Shown here: positions 10,646-22,969 of the stretch, piece by piece
Position numbering within the stretch: the stretch's first letter is position 1
How the letters are laid out: each line of letters begins with the position of its first letter
From: Steinernema hermaphroditum
Lineage: Eukaryota; Nematoda; Chromadorea; Rhabditida; Steinernematidae
Assembly (NCBI GenBank): GCA_030435675.1
Contig: CM059623.1
Coordinates: 7,342,012-7,406,011 of the forward strand
Reading direction: 5' to 3'
DNA length: 64,000 nt
The notes under the pieces: generated by a model
Told to the model about the DNA's origin: nothing
Database searches by the model: none
The model's input: the letters and a program-made list of their open reading frames with translations, nothing else
Translations under genes and position numbers: made by a program

Positions 10646-13600
10646 ATGAATTCCGGCCTGCTCCTCGTCTTCTCCCTCCTCGCGACGATCCACGCGACGA
10701 CGCTCCAGAACCGTGAGTCCCCCGGCGAGACGCCCCACGACGAGTCCTACAGAGCCACGGAAGAGGGACGTCTTCGACCTCAACCAGTGTTTCACGTACC
10801 GGAAGGGCTTCCGAATCGAGCTGAAAGCCGGTGACATCGAGAGTACCGACACTGTGCAGTTCAAAGACGACTGCCTCAAGGCGTGCCTCCGCGCACTCCT
10901 CAACGACGGCTTCGAATGTCGTTCCCTTATGCACATGCCCCGCGAGAACGTGAGTCCTCGGGATCGCCCCCCCCCCTTCCTTCTTCTGGAGCACTTCTGT
11001 CCCAAGATGGGGCAAGTTTCCATTCCAATGTTCCCAATCTCAAATAGAACTGACAATGCCAGAAAATCCTTTTTTCTCTTCGAGTGCACCTTTGGTTGGT
11101 CACTATTGGCTAGGAGAGTTGAAGATGTCGCTTTTCTTCAACAAACCAGACTTGCTACGCAAGTCTGCTGTCCGCGGGACACTATTTATTGTTTATTGTT
11201 GGGGGAAAAACCAAAAAAGAAAGTGCTACTTTAGGCTGCCTCCAGGCCTTCTATTTAGATTTATTCGCCTCTACAGGCTCGCTTACGAAGGCTAGGAGAG
11301 TTGAAGATGTCGCTTTTTTACTATAGTACTATAGTACTGACAGTTATAGTACTTAACCAAACCAAGAAACGATCCATTTAAAGGGACCCGGTCATGCATA
11401 AAAAAACTTCTTCAAATCTTCAGACAATTTGTGTACCCCTGTTTTCGGGGTCGCTGAACACGATGCTGGAGTCGGTTTCCTAAAAAAACCCAGTGGTTTT
11501 CAAGAAACAGACCATAGGATCCAGAATGTGTTTTACCATCGGTCGCGCAATGAGTTGCGCAATATTCCCATTCTTTTTGGCTGAAATAGGTGACGACCAG
11601 GTCCGCGCTTGGGAACATTTTGCTCAGCAGCTTCTGGCGTGTCGAATGAGCCCAGCCACGCCTAGATTGGATAAGTGCGCAAAAAACGCGGGAACTACGG
11701 TCGTGTCCGTCATGATAGTCGTCTCGGGACCGGCAGACCGAGAATTAGACAGTAAAACTGTGTGGATCCTAAGGTCTGTTTCTTGAAAACTACTGGGTTT
11801 TTTTGGGAAACTGATTTCTGCACGATGTTGGGCAGTCTTTGAAAGAAGGGAATGAAAGGTTTTCGGGACGAACCGCGAACTCTGCTTTGCGCTTCAAAGC
11901 AAAGTTTGCATGATGTTTTTCGCCTATTTTTTTTTTTGTTATTCCTCGGAAACTACCATGTTTTCCGAAAAACCGACTTCATCATCATGTTCAGCGTCCC
12001 CGAAAACAGGGGTGCACAAATTTTCTTTATGACTTTATTTCGCGAGTCAAAGGCATTATGCCTTGCGCGACACCGAAAATAGACAAACAGAGGATGTCTG
12101 GCGGGCGAGTTCATCCCTGGCGCGGCGTAGATGTCGAACCGGTCGTAGACGGCGCATTTCACGGGGCATCTGGGAATCGGCAAATCTTCGGATACGGCAG
12201 CGGAACATCGTTTGCAGCACAGCGGACGCTTCTGAGCTTGCATCTGATGGTCCGGGAGTTGCGTCTTCGGTGGTCCTCAGGGCGTGGGCGACCTTCGGGA
12301 TGACATCTCACGTCGGATTCCTGACGTCGGGCATCTTGGCACAACTGCCACGGGGTTTGCCATCTGACCAAACCAGACACTCAGAGAGCGACGGGACAGA
12401 CCGACCGTTCTCCACCGCGACACGAGTGAGAGTCCATAGGGATAGGATAGAGTCACCCAGATGTTTTTCTGGTTCTGTTACTTTCCGCAGCTGTCTGGGG
12501 AAACCAGCATGTGGACGTGGTAGACCGTCCACTAAAACGCAGGAAACACCACTTTCCCCGAAAACACACACACTCATTTTGATGCTACGAGAGGTTGAAT
12601 TTCCCAAAAAAAGCTGAAAATTCTCCACGAACATCTGACAATCCGTCGTAGACATGGAACCAATGCGTGCTATCAAGTGCTTCTCGCGCGCGGCTCAGGC
12701 TTGCGGGCGCGCCTTTCCTAGCGCAGAGCCATACGCATTCACTGAAACTGTGGAAAACGGTTCTTACGTAAACTTGCCACAACAGAAATACGTTGATCAC
12801 AACAGGAATCTGCCCGTTATACGTTCCACGCAACCGATGTTCACTACGTGATAGGATGCTCGCCAAAACAGAGATAAACGTCTTCAAACAATGAAGATAC
12901 GTAAATGACTGCTGCCACGCGGTAAAATCCTCAGTGATACGACGATAATAAATGGTGCGGATCTTGCTCCAAGCACCGTGACGAAACACAAGCGTCACAC
13001 AACAACGAACGGCTTCACAACGACGACGACGACAACAACAAGTTGATATGCGGACACTGGTCGCGCAAGATACAACGAACAACAACGGTGCTTATCTTTT
13101 CAATCTTTATGAATTGTCCCTCTGGACTGCACCAAACTACAACAACGAATCTACAGTGATTCACACAAAAACACAACGATCCAATGATCGAACAACAAGT
13201 CCGAACGGCCTGGACTTCAGTCGTCGCTTCCAACGAGCGCGAGCCGCTCTGCTTCGTCAGTGAACGCAGCCCCGTGATCCGCCGCAAATCTTCACGCTGC
13301 AGCCGACAGAATGTTCTCGAATCCGTTGACGGTAGAAATCGTGGCAAGACCAGGCTGACGCAATCAAACGGCACTTCGTAGACTTCAGACATTCAGTTTC
13401 GGCTAAATGTGCAGTTATTAGTAGAAATACAATGATAAGCGATAAAAAGGAACATCGCGACAGGGTTGTCGCGACAGAAACAACAATTGGCACTCCACGT
13501 GCAGGTTTCCGTGAACTTCGGAGGCCATCCGATGAATCCAGAAGCCGGCCTCGAAAAACGCTTGAATTACCGCCTTTTTCTGGTTCGAGAGCTTCGGAGC

Positions 13601-15081
13601 ACGCGGCACAGTTGATAAACATATGAATAGAAGTGAATTAAAAGAAAACAGACAAAAAAAAAACGCGAGGGAAATAGCGAAACACACGTGAATCTATCAA
13701 GTGACCCTATAATTTTGTTCAAGTGCAGAGGGAACCTGGAAAATTCAACCTCTCGTAGCATCAAAATCAGTGCGTGTATTTTCGGCGAAAGTGGTGTTTC
13801 CTGCGTTTCAGTGGACGGTCTACCACGTCCACATGCTGGTTCCCCCAGGCAGCTGCGGAAAGTAACAGAACCAGAAAAACATCTGGGTGACTTTATAGCT
13901 TTGTGCAGCAGTGTATAGACCTGTATATCACTTCGCATTTCGGAATGCAATGTGGCAAATTTTTTTATATGTGACATAAATGCTCAAAAAAATTGTATTT
14001 GCTACAAGAGTGAGAGGTGGTTATGGTAGTCCGAGGTGTGCACATGAGTGGCGAGCACAACGCGCACACTAGCGTTGCATACAGAGTAGAGAGTCCGAAA
14101 ATAGACGCCAATCAAAAAAGCGACATCTTCAACTCTACAACCCAATAGACTCCGCAGATTCTAGTCGAGAGTCGTTGGATCACAGAGCTGTGCTCTAGTG
14201 TCCCTGTGCTTGCTTCACCTCTTGTCACTGTTTTTGGCCATACCATAGGCGACTCTTGGAACCGTCCCTCCCTCGCTCCCCTTGCTCTCCCCGAAGCCTC
14301 TTTCCTACAGGAGCAGTGGCAATAGAAAACTGCATCTGAATGAATTAGCTTCTACCTTCAGGACTGCGTGCTGACCACAGTGGAGGGAAACAGCACGAAC
14401 ATTGTGCCGCTCAGCGAGGAAAAAAGCGCCGCGCCCATCAACTACTACGAGAACGAGTGCGCGAAGCTGCCTCTCCCAGGTGAGTCGCACCCATCGGAGG
14501 CGCTGGAAAACGAGTTCAGGCGGTGGCGTCGTCGAGGCAAAGTTGCAAGGCTACCGTGGCCAAGGACTCGTGCAGATGGTGCAGAAGAGAGGCACGAATC
14601 CACAGATCATGGTCATCCTCAATGGAGTGCCGGAGAACAACGTAGGCATCCCTAGCCATTCCTCGGGGAGACGTCTCTTTACAGAACTTCGACATCGTCT
14701 ACGTGGCGGAGGAGGTGAAGGACTGCTACAAACTGAGCGCGCAGCAGAAGATGTCGGCGCAGACGCTCGTCACCGTCGACTCCGATGCCAACGGCATGGG
14801 CGTACAGGTGGGTCCCGTGGGAGCATCGTCCAGTCCAGCATCTTCCCCTCCGCTGCTTTCAGCCCTGGACGGAGATCTTCTTCGACATCTTCGACGATAG
14901 CGTGTTAGGGAGAACGGTGGTCGTCATCGACGCCAAGACGAAGCAGGTCTTTGACTGCGGCAAAGTGCAGATCCGCGGGAACGCCGCCGACTTCGAGAAG
15001 GCGAAGAATGGCGTCTCCCGAGGCTTCCTCAAGTCGGTGGCCCTTTTCGGACTCGCCCCACTCCTCTCCATAGTCTTCTGA
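10646..15081 (+). CDS. Secreted, probably GPI-anchored protein with a PAN/apple domain and a degenerate Cu/Zn-SOD-like domain
   Basis: Six exons (10646-10712, 10753-10949, 14362-14479, 14520-14641, 14685-14807, 14863-15081) share one frame. The four short introns are 40, 40, 43 and 55 nt; the second intron is 3412 nt and packed with repeats. The start follows CAGCC-ATG and gives a signal peptide (MNSGLLLVFSLLATIHA), then a PRKR furin-like site. Exons 2-3 form a cysteine-patterned PAN/apple module (NQCFTYRKGF, KACLRALL, FECRSLMH, DCVLTTVEGNST, NECAKLPLP). Exons 4-6 resemble a Cu/Zn superoxide dismutase barrel (IMVILNGVPENN, SVLGRTVVVIDAKT, DCGKVQI), but the HxH and VVHE metal positions lack histidine, so enzymatic activity is unlikely. 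The end is hydrophobic (SVALFGLAPLLSIVF), as in GPI-anchor signals. A role at the cell surface or cuticle is inferred. AATAAA follows at 15129. Confidence 0.8.
11395..12050. repeat. Foldback/MITE cluster with three copies of a ~100-bp module
   Basis: A module containing CCCCTGTTTTCGGGG, then AAAAAACCCAGTRGTTTTC and AAGAAACAGACC, is seen forward at about 11430-11520. It appears in reverse complement at about 11765-11850 and, for the first half, in reverse complement at about 11950-12030. The arms could fold into a long hairpin. No coding capacity is visible. Confidence 0.7.
12025..12430 (+). repeat. Degenerate interspersed repeat, copy 2 (inverted relative to 9840-10360)
   Basis: This is the better preserved of two diverged copies. 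It is inverted with respect to the copy upstream of the PAN gene, about 1.7 kb away. In one frame both copies encode an arginine-rich peptide sharing NRQTEDV and CRTGRRRR, and on the opposite strand a peptide sharing RCPVK. These may be remnants of a transposon gene or chance. Confidence 0.6.
12451..12605 (+). repeat. Left arm of a ~155-bp inverted repeat pair
   Basis: This arm matches the reverse complement of 13741-13892 at well over 90 percent by eye. Shared landmarks are CACCCAGATGTTTTTCTGG, CATGTGGACGTGGTAGACC and GATGCTACGAGAGGTTGAAT. The intervening 1.1 kb has CAA-rich stretches (13018-13090) and no clear gene. Together they look like a terminal-inverted-repeat element nested in the larger one. 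Confidence 0.75.
13741..13892 (-). repeat. Right arm of the ~155-bp inverted repeat pair
   Basis: This is the reverse-complement partner of 12451-12605. The low divergence implies a fairly recent insertion compared with the 9.8/12.0-kb pair. Confidence 0.75.
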
Positions 15082-15128
15082 GTGTCAGAACATCAGGAGG
15101 GTCGCCTCGAAAGTATTTATTTTTGAAT

Positions 15129-15134
15129 AATAAA
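15129..15134 (+). terminator. Polyadenylation signal AATAAA of the PAN gene
   Basis: An AATAAA hexamer lies 48 nt after the stop codon at 15079-15081. The next gene converges from the other strand. Confidence 0.6.
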
Positions 15135-15431
15135 TTTGTTTTGTGTCGCCTCTCGACAACTGAGATCCGAAGTTTACCATCTGGAGCCTTTAGAAAGTCG
15201 ACGTGCCTCTTAAATCTTCCTCTACGATCTGATTCCTCCATTCTAGCGGCAAGCATCTGCAGGGCTGGACTGTACATGCTAAGATCGATAAAAGTATATT
15301 TATTTGGTGATCCCGTTTTGGACAAACGAAGGCAACTGAGGCAATCCTCTCTGAGTACAACAACAAGGAACTGATAGGGGCGGGAGGAGCTCTGCTGGCG
15401 GGGGACGAAAGGCGGCGGCTTAGATCACATA

Positions 15432-15437
15432 TTTATT
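15432..15437 (-). terminator. Polyadenylation signal AATAAA of the DEX-1-like gene
   Basis: TTTATT on + reads AATAAA on -, about 175 nt beyond the stop at 15613-15615. The 15135-15431 interval between the two converging genes holds no feature I can name. Confidence 0.55.
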
Positions 15438-15612
15438 ACGGGAACTTCTATGTACATTCTCGGGAAATGAGCAATTGGGGGCGGGGAGTAGATCTCGAGG
15501 AGGGTACGGTAAGCGGCGTGCTGGGCGGGGCTAGACGGCGCTAAACGCGGGAGACGGGTATGGACAGGGTAGATGGCACCTTAGAGGGATACGGTAGGAT
15601 GTTCCGCGACGC

Positions 15613-18600
15613 TCAGTAGCGCGCGTTGTAGGCGAACCTCTGAAAAGAGGGTCAGAAGTCGACGGAGAAGACAGGGAGCGGAAGGGGCGGCGGTTAGAGG
15701 AAACGCACCTGGTTGGAGTAGGGGGTGAAGCGACTCTGCCGCGTGTTAGTGTGGAGATTAGTCGACGAGTTGGGACTAGTCGCGCCCGAAAGGTTCCAGT
15801 AGCTACCGTATATGGAGACGCGTCCACTCTAAATCACCGCCCGAAGTTAGAGCACTCGCGAAGCGTTAGGGGTTATGACTGCAGAGGAGGAGGGGACGAC
15901 TCACCTGGTTATAGGAGCCCAGTTCGGAGCTGAGACGCGCCGCCGCCTCGAGGTGGTCCTCGTAGGAGCCGGTGAAGGTGCCGTCTTTCCGCATCTGGTA
16001 GCCCGTGGCCAAGGGACGCACTTGGTAGTTGGTGCCATACATCGCGGCGAACTTCTGAGTGCTCCTCCTGAAACGGATGCCTCAGAGAGTCGCTTTGGGA
16101 CCCGCGAACCTACCTTCGTCGGCAACAGACTACGGACCCAATGACGACGATGATGAGGAGCCAGACGACGACGATCGACGTCGGGATGATGATGCCGAGA
16201 GCTAAACGGAAGGACATGGCCACCGGAGTATGGTAGGGGACTCACTGCTGGTGTTCAGCTCCTGGTCGAGGATGTTGGCGTTGTCGAAGCGACCAGTAGG
16301 TGGCTGCGTCACCGAGGACGTAGATTCGCTGGTGATCAGCTTCGGCTTCGTCGGGAGAGGCTTTGGCTTCTGCGTGGTGAACACGAAGAGGGGCTGATTG
16401 GACTGCGTCTGAGTGGAGGAAGGAAGCGCCACCACGGAGGACGCCACCGCGGAGGAGGTCGAGGAGGTGCTGGGCGAGGAAGACACCTTCGGAATGGGCT
16501 CCGTGTGCTGAAAAAAATGGTCAGAAGCGTCCTGGGATGAACACTCACCGGAGCCGTGGAGAGGACCGACGTCTCCTCGGCGCCGTCATCGGCGAGGGCG
16601 ATGGTCGGCTTCGCGGTCTTCGAAGGGGAGACATGGGTGGTCAAAGGTGGCAACAGCGACTGCACGGGTGCCTCTACGCTGATCTTCCGTTCGCCAGAGT
16701 GGGGCTTGGGCCGTGCTTCCGCCGAAGATGGCGAGAAGATCTGCGGGATTACGGTGACAAAGGGTGGGAAGGTAACGTCGAAGGCGTCTTCTGGAAGATT
16801 CTCGATATCCGAAGGATCGATGGAGACCAGGGGAATGTGCGGCGTGGACTCGGCGCTGAAACTCGGGCGGGGCCGTGCGGTTACGGTGGCGAGCCGGGTG
16901 GTGGGGACGGTGGCGGAGACGGAGACGGTGCGGGGTGGTCCCGGCACGATGACGGGCTTCACGTCGATGGACTTCTCAAAGGGAAGCTTCACGCGGCGCT
17001 CCGTCGAGGAGGAGGGACCGTGGCGGGAGGTCGTGGAAGTTTCCGTCGTCGTTGGGACGGGCGTGGTTATGGAGAAGAGCCGGGGCTGGTTGACGAGGGT
17101 GGGTGACTCGGCGTCGCAGTATGGGGGCTGGAGGTTTGCCTGGAGGCAGGGGAACACCTCTTCCCGGTCGACACGGTAGAGCCAGACGCCAGGGGAGCGG
17201 ACGTTACTCAGCTGGCTAAGCTGGTCGATGCCCTCGGTGCCGGAGCCGGGCAGGAGTATGGAGTTCGTCTTGTCCGCGCTCATGATGCCGGCCTCGGCGC
17301 CCTCGCTCCATGGGAGGTCCTTGTAGAGGAGCTGTGCGAAGGTGCGGTTCTCGCGGCGCCCGTTGCGACCGGCGACGAGCAGCGCCTGGAAAGTGTTGCC
17401 GCCATGTGAGTGGGCCGTGGTGACGTTGATGAAGGTGACGACAACGACGCTCGTGGCGACGAAGGTGGCGTCGTCGCCATTCTCGACGATCGCCGCCGTA
17501 GCGCGCGTCAGAACGTCGGAATCGGTCGTCTCTGCGACGGTCACCTGGCCTCCGCGGGAGATATCGATGGGGGCGAAGAATGGTGCTACGCCGAGCGCCT
17601 CCACGTCGTCGAGCTTCTCGCCGGCGTCCACCTTGCCGGACTCGTCAATGGTGATCATTCCGTTCGTTGAGATCTGGAGTCGGAGTCAGGAGGGCCATCT
17701 CTCAGCCAGGCTTACCGAGATCTTCTCGCGGAGCTTGCCGAAGACGAGCATTGGGTACTTCAGCTGCCAGGCGACCTTCGAGTTGCGGTGGCGGGGCAGC
17801 GCTTGGTGGTTCTCGTGCGGATAGAGGAATGAGGCGACACACTCGGTGACGCCGTCGCCACTGAAACCCTCCTGGCACTGGCAGAAGAAGCGTCCCGGTG
17901 TGTTCGTGCACACGGCGTTCTCGTGGCACGTGTTAGGCAGTGCGCACTCGTTAACGTCTGGAATCCGTTGTGGGTGTTGCGGGACACGGTAGCCCACCTC
18001 GACACTCGATGTGGCCGTCGCCCTCGTAGCCAGCGAGGCACTGGCACCTCTGCACCGGCTCTCCGCAGCGGTCGTAGTCGGTGAAGGAGATGGCACTCGA
18101 CGCACACACAGCGCTCTGTCGGCTCTTGCACTGCTCCTTCTCTGCAACAATTCATCACTCATCCGCTACCGTACCCCAACTCACTCTGCTGGCAGTTGCC
18201 ACCGAACCAACACTCGGCACAGGTGCCGGTGGTGCATTCTCCGGTGAGTGCGTGGCATCCGCCGTCGGCGCAGTGGCAGCAGTGCGCACAGTCGGCACCC
18301 CACTCGCCCGCTGCGCACTCTGAAAGCACGTTTGGTTCAGCCACGACGCCTTCCGTGCCCACCTTCGTCGCACGTGTCTCCTTTGATGCCCAACTTGCAG
18401 CGGACAACCTTCTCGGCTGCCAACTCGAACATCCACTCGCCGGGGATGCCGGTGTTACCGTACTCCTCGAGGTACATAATGTTGCCTGTGCCAGAGGTGG
18501 GCAGCGCGAAGTGCTCGGTGCCGTCGCCTTTGTTGAAACCGGCCTGCAAGGTGATGAGTGAAAGCGACCCGTCTTCAAGGGTGCTCGAGCGGCGCGTCTC

Positions 18601-19868
18601 GAGGACTCCCGAGACGCTTCATGGATGCACGACTCACCTCTGCTCCCTGCGTCCACCCGACGTTGCTGTAGATGAAATTGGCGTAGGTGCCGTTGGTGGT
18701 GATGAAGATCGCCGCTTGGAACGTGTTTGTGTTCTGAAACACGCTTTTAGAGGACCCTCCACGGGGACCACCCACGTCGTCAGGTAGGGCGTCGGTGCCG
18801 AGCGGCTGCATCTTGTCCCAGGTGACGAGCAGGCACGAGAGCGCCTTCACCGACTTGTCGTACTGGTAGCGGATCTCGCTCTGGCCCCTCTCCAGCACGC
18901 GACCGGCTGCAAAGATGCGGTTGTGAAAGCTACCGTACCACGAGACACTCACATGTGACTTCTCTGTAGTAGACGTGTCCGTTTCCGATGCGCAGGTCGT
19001 TGCGGTTCCAGAAGGGGGCGATGACCCGCGTCTTCGAGGGAAGCACGTTGGCACGATAGCTGCGAGCGGAAGAGTCGAAGCCGACGCCTCCATTGCTGAG
19101 GATCTGAACGTCCAGAGGTGCACGGAGCGACTGTACAATCACTCACGTAGACGGTGAAGAAGTCCTCGCCGTAGAAGTTAATCGGGTTCTTCAGCGTGAT
19201 CTTCTTGCCGACGTCGAGGCTCTGCGGCACCTCGGAGTCGCCGGCCTCGAGACCATACTCGAAGAGGCGACTCGAGAAGAGCGGCGCCGTCACCTGCAAG
19301 GAGCGGGTGAGGTCCCGGAGCTTGCGTCATTCGGTGGCCATTAGGGGTGCAGTTAGATGCGTGCGGGGGTCCTCTTCTGAGTTCGCCTCAAACGAGCGCA
19401 CGGCGACAAACAAGATAACATCGAAGTGGGGCTCCTCTCCCGAAGGACCGAAAATATGCAAATGGCGGCAAATGGGTCAAATTTTGACAGGAAGACTCGA
19501 ACCGACGAGATCGCCGCAAGATAGCGAGAGGGATGCACTTGTTGACGCGATGCGGGTGAGATATAAAAAGCGCCGAAGTGCAGATAGAGGAAAGCAATTA
19601 CCGCACTAAGCGCGATCTCTTTAATGGAGGAGTCGACTCTTCGCCGCGCCCTGGAGGGCTCGGGGCCTACCTGGATGCTGATCTCCTTGGGAGTCGCGCC
19701 GAGCTGACGGCGGCTGCGGCCCGACTTTTCGAGGCGGTCCTGCTCGATTTCCTGCTCGATGCGGAGTCTCGCCGCGATGCGTTCAGGGTCGACACGCATC
19801 GCGCGCACTCCTACGGCGAGGAGCACGACGGCGAGCAGAAGCACGACGCCTGAGTTGGAAGACGCCAT
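15613..19868 (-). CDS. dex-1: DEX-1-like membrane protein: signal peptide, two NIDO domains, EGF repeats, Ser/Thr-rich stalk, transmembrane helix
   Basis: The Met at 19868 opens a signal peptide (SSNSGVVLLLAVVLLAVG). The first NIDO domain runs over 19295-18340 (APLFSSRLFEYGLEAGD, PFWNRNDLRIGNGHVYYRE, AAIFITTNGTYANFIY, VGWTQGAE). Cysteine-rich EGF-type exons follow (CAAGEWGADCAHCCHC, RCQCLAGYEGDGHIEC, and a calcium-binding type DVNECALPNTCHENAVC). A second NIDO domain spans 17700-17130 (GVAPFFAPIDISRGG, TFQALLVAGRNG, WSEGAEAG). A long Thr/Ser/Pro stalk and a single membrane helix near 16150-16200 (IIIPTSIVVVWLLIIVVIG) come next, then a short cytosolic tail ending FAYNARY. This order matches C. 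elegans DEX-1, which shapes dendrite tips and epithelia, rather than basement-membrane nidogen (no G2F barrel seen). Individual internal exon ends are approximate. Confidence 0.85.
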
Positions 19869-22655
19869 CGGCCCGAGAAGGCGTTTGCGGTTTCTGAAGG
19901 AACGATGGATGGGTAACGGCCGAAACCGGTTGTGGCGGCCAGTGACCATAATTGTTAGCACCGAACGAGGGGTTAGGGCAGAAGCGACGCAATTACGGTC
20001 GGCGGAGGGGTCTCGGAGGCCCGAAGACGGCCAGAGGCGGGAACCAGTTCGTCAAAACACGGGAGAAGCGGAATTCGGACGGTTCTTCTCAGGGTAACGC
20101 GATTCTTTTGACTTTCGCGCGCACGCATGGGATCGCCGGTGGGGATCTGCCGGGCGGTGAGGCGCCTCGATCGCGGCGCTGACACGGAATCCGCGCCGGG
20201 TCACTCGAAGAACTTTTGTCGCACAAACGCGCCACTCCGACGAAATCGCCGATCGGGGTGCGCGCAGATGCCGAGGGGTCGGATAAGCCGAGATCGGGCC
20301 GGTGCGCACGAATAACCGATCGGAAATGATTTACGAAGGAGACAGGAGACGGTGACGACTCCCAACTTGGGATAATGTGACCGACTTTTAGACGCGCAGA
20401 CGACGTTTACTAGACCGAAAGAGACATCTGAAGGTTAGGCGGAGTAATAATTAATTGAATCGTTAGGATGTTGCAAATAGACTCGCCAGATCTGTCACAC
20501 AAGGGGGATCACGGTAGGAGCAGCCTTGATGTGGAGTAAAAGGGCGAACTGAAACTGATTTCTCTTTTTGGTGCACGTTTTTTACGTCTGCACTCCTCGC
20601 GGCAACCTCGAATCCCCGAAGGTCAACCAGAATCGTCCCTGCGGACGCTTTTTGCGCTCCTCGAGGAGTTCATCCGGAGCCACTTGGGCAAAAGCCGGCG
20701 CCTGTAGCTCTCCGGAGGATCAATGGGGTTCGCCAGCCCGCTCCTGAGTGGATAAATGGCGCTCGCGCGAAGCGACAAGTCGCATACTGCGACATCATTT
20801 CTGAGTGGCGATCTCCGGCTGAGGAGGAGTTGGAAGCGGAGGAAGAAGATTTTCGTGGCGCCTCCACTCGTCCCAAGGTCGTCGCAGAGGGAAGGAGGGA
20901 ATTAAACCTGCACGCGGCGGACGCCAAAGCGGCAAAACAGTACCGGGATTACGGGTCAAACGACCGAGAATCTCGGAAGGGGTGCTCGGGCGGGTCTTGA
21001 CACGAACTGATAGGGGACCTTGGCCTCAGATGGGTGTGGATCGCGCGAAGGAAGAGCGTTCCGGTGGCTACCGCGAGGGCTCGCAACAACGGGGATTGTG
21101 GATGGGGCGTCGTGGACGGTTATGGACAAGGGCGCGGTACGGCACTGCAATTAGGCCGTTTCCGCGGCTCTGGAGGCATTCTATTGAGGTGGGAACGTCT
21201 CGAGAGGTCATCGCGATGTTCGCGTCGCCCGCCACCCACAAAGGTCACTCTTTGTCGCCCGCGCCCTTCTTGAGGGGTGTCTCGCTGGACAAACGTCTTC
21301 TAAAAGGTGTAAATAAGCTCGGCAAATAAGGCGCAAGCGGCGGATACCGCGACAGCTTAGCGGACTGATCGGAGTGAGCGCCGCGGATCGCGTCGTCAAA
21401 CGTTTTTCGGAAACGATTTGGAACGACTCGATTGGATTCTTCATTTGGGAGCAAAAAGCGGACGAACGATCTCGGCGCGCCTCGGAATCCGTCGGCTGAA
21501 AAAGCGGAGGAACTGGAAGCGATGGCGGAGGATTCGCCGGGCTTCGGAGACGACGAGGGGCGCGGATGAAAAGGAAAGCAGCAAATCGAGGTGACCGGCG
21601 CCCGAGAAGGCGAGGAACCGGTCAATCGAATTGAATTCCAAAAACTTTCGCTCATTTCATTTCGTCATCGCCGTGGTCGCGGGTCAATCGCCTCGGGGGA
21701 CGACAAAACAGCTGAGCTGCATAATTGCAATTGGCGCAATTTCTTCTTCCGAGGTTCCAGCGGAGCATACAGGAATCTGAGGAGCCCACGGGCCCGCCAC
21801 CCACGAGCCATACGTAGAAGTTTTAACATCTCCAAGGCTCGGACAAAGGGGTGCGGCGCACAATGGCAGACCACGGTGTGGCGCCGTCCGGTCGGTGGTC
21901 AGCGACAAAAGAAAGCCGGCCTGGGGGGGATTATTCGGGAAAAGCGATCTGTGGCGATTTGAGTGGATTCCCTCGGAGGAGAGGGCGGACGCCTCGTGGA
22001 ACTCGTTCCACGCTGCTAATTGGGTTCTGAATGTAAATCGCCGCTGGCGGAGGTAAAGGCAAACAAAAGCGGTAAAGTGGTGGCTAATTGGCACCTGAGG
22101 CAGGGAAAACGGCCGGACAGAGCCTTTGTCCGCGAGAACAACGCGCATTTTTGCACCGAAGGATACGGTAGCCGGGGATGATGAGCCGACGTCGTCCTCA
22201 GCTGTCAATGAGCCGATCGCGCCAAAGAATCCGCACTTGCGCTATCTGACCCACTGATCGAAGAGGGTTCCTCCAAAGCGTCGAAAATTCGGTTATCGCC
22301 GACGATCATCAGATTCCACGCTTCCGAAAAACAGCGCACCACGGGCCAGGCGCCTTGCCGAGGCTCCCGACCGCCGGAGGGTAGTTTCGCACTTCGGTGG
22401 ACGCGCGACAAAGACAAAACAAACAACAAAGACGACGGACGTCAACTTAATGGATGAATGAAGTAGTAATTCGCCAACTTTTGCTTTCGGCGACCCAAAG
22501 TCATTTAGAGGATCGCCTTCTGTCCCTCGAGAGCGTCGAAATTCTTGACACATTCGGGGATAAAAAAACTGTAAGTCAGTCTTGCAGACGAGCAGATGGC
22601 CTGCGAAATTTAGAGCAGATTGCGATAGATATTAGGCGACATCACACTTCAAACA
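19869..22655. other. 2.8-kb intergenic region upstream of the DEX-1-like gene
   Basis: No exon could be supported on either strand. Composition changes from GC-rich near 19900-21300 to mixed further on. One TACGGTA heptamer (22162) lies here. The right side adjoins the smg-6 3' UTR. Most likely this is promoter and regulatory DNA for the DEX-1-like gene. Confidence 0.5.
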
Positions 22656-22661
22656 TTTATT
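22656..22661 (-). terminator. Polyadenylation signal AATAAA of smg-6
   Basis: TTTATT on + gives AATAAA on -, about 310 nt beyond the smg-6 stop codon at 22970-22972. Confidence 0.5.
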
Positions 22662-22969
22662 TCACAAAAATTGAACCGAGGTAACAGCTCTTCACTGATG
22701 ATCAGGACCAGAATGACGATGAACACGAAAAGGAGTATGTACAGTCTCTATGTACAAAAACGAACAACTGTAATGGATTGTGAGCGACCAGATAACCAGA
22801 AAACTACCAAAACAAAACGAACTCGGAAAAAAAGAAGAAAGGCTCAACAAAACAAAGAGCGAGTGGTTTCGCGAGAGTGGCCAAGTGAGAGTGAAATGCA
22901 ATCCAACTGAGTTCATTCCGAAACGTTCGTTTGGAGGTCGAGTACCGGACCCACGGGAAGATGGGGCCT

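Larger units (their letters stand above)
11106..14145. mobile_element. Tc1/mariner-like non-autonomous element with nested repeats, inside the PAN gene intron
   Basis: The left end at 11106 (TTGGCTAGGAGAGTTGAAGA) and the reverse complement of the right end at 14145 (TTGGGTTGTAGAGTTGAAGA) match at about 27 of 30 positions, and both are flanked by TA, the Tc1/mariner target duplication. The terminal 150 bp on the right (13985-14145) also resembles the right end of the complete MITE at 24586-25758 (shared GAGYGGCGARCACAACSCG and AATAGACGC). No transposase frame is visible. Inside lie a foldback module (11395-12050), a copy of the 9.8-kb repeat and another inverted-repeat pair, so the element appears to be a host for later insertions. 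An extra partial copy of the left end sits at 11291. Confidence 0.6.

Noticed and set aside
15803..15810. TACGGTAG as a splice acceptor in the last part of the DEX-1-like gene
   Set aside because: An upstream acceptor (GATTTAG near 15826) gives a better joined frame (SGRVSIYGSYWNLSG), placing the heptamer in coding sequence instead.
16537..17179. + strand open frames opposite the DEX-1-like stalk
   Set aside because: Shadows of the Thr/Ser/Pro-rich stalk exon on the minus strand.
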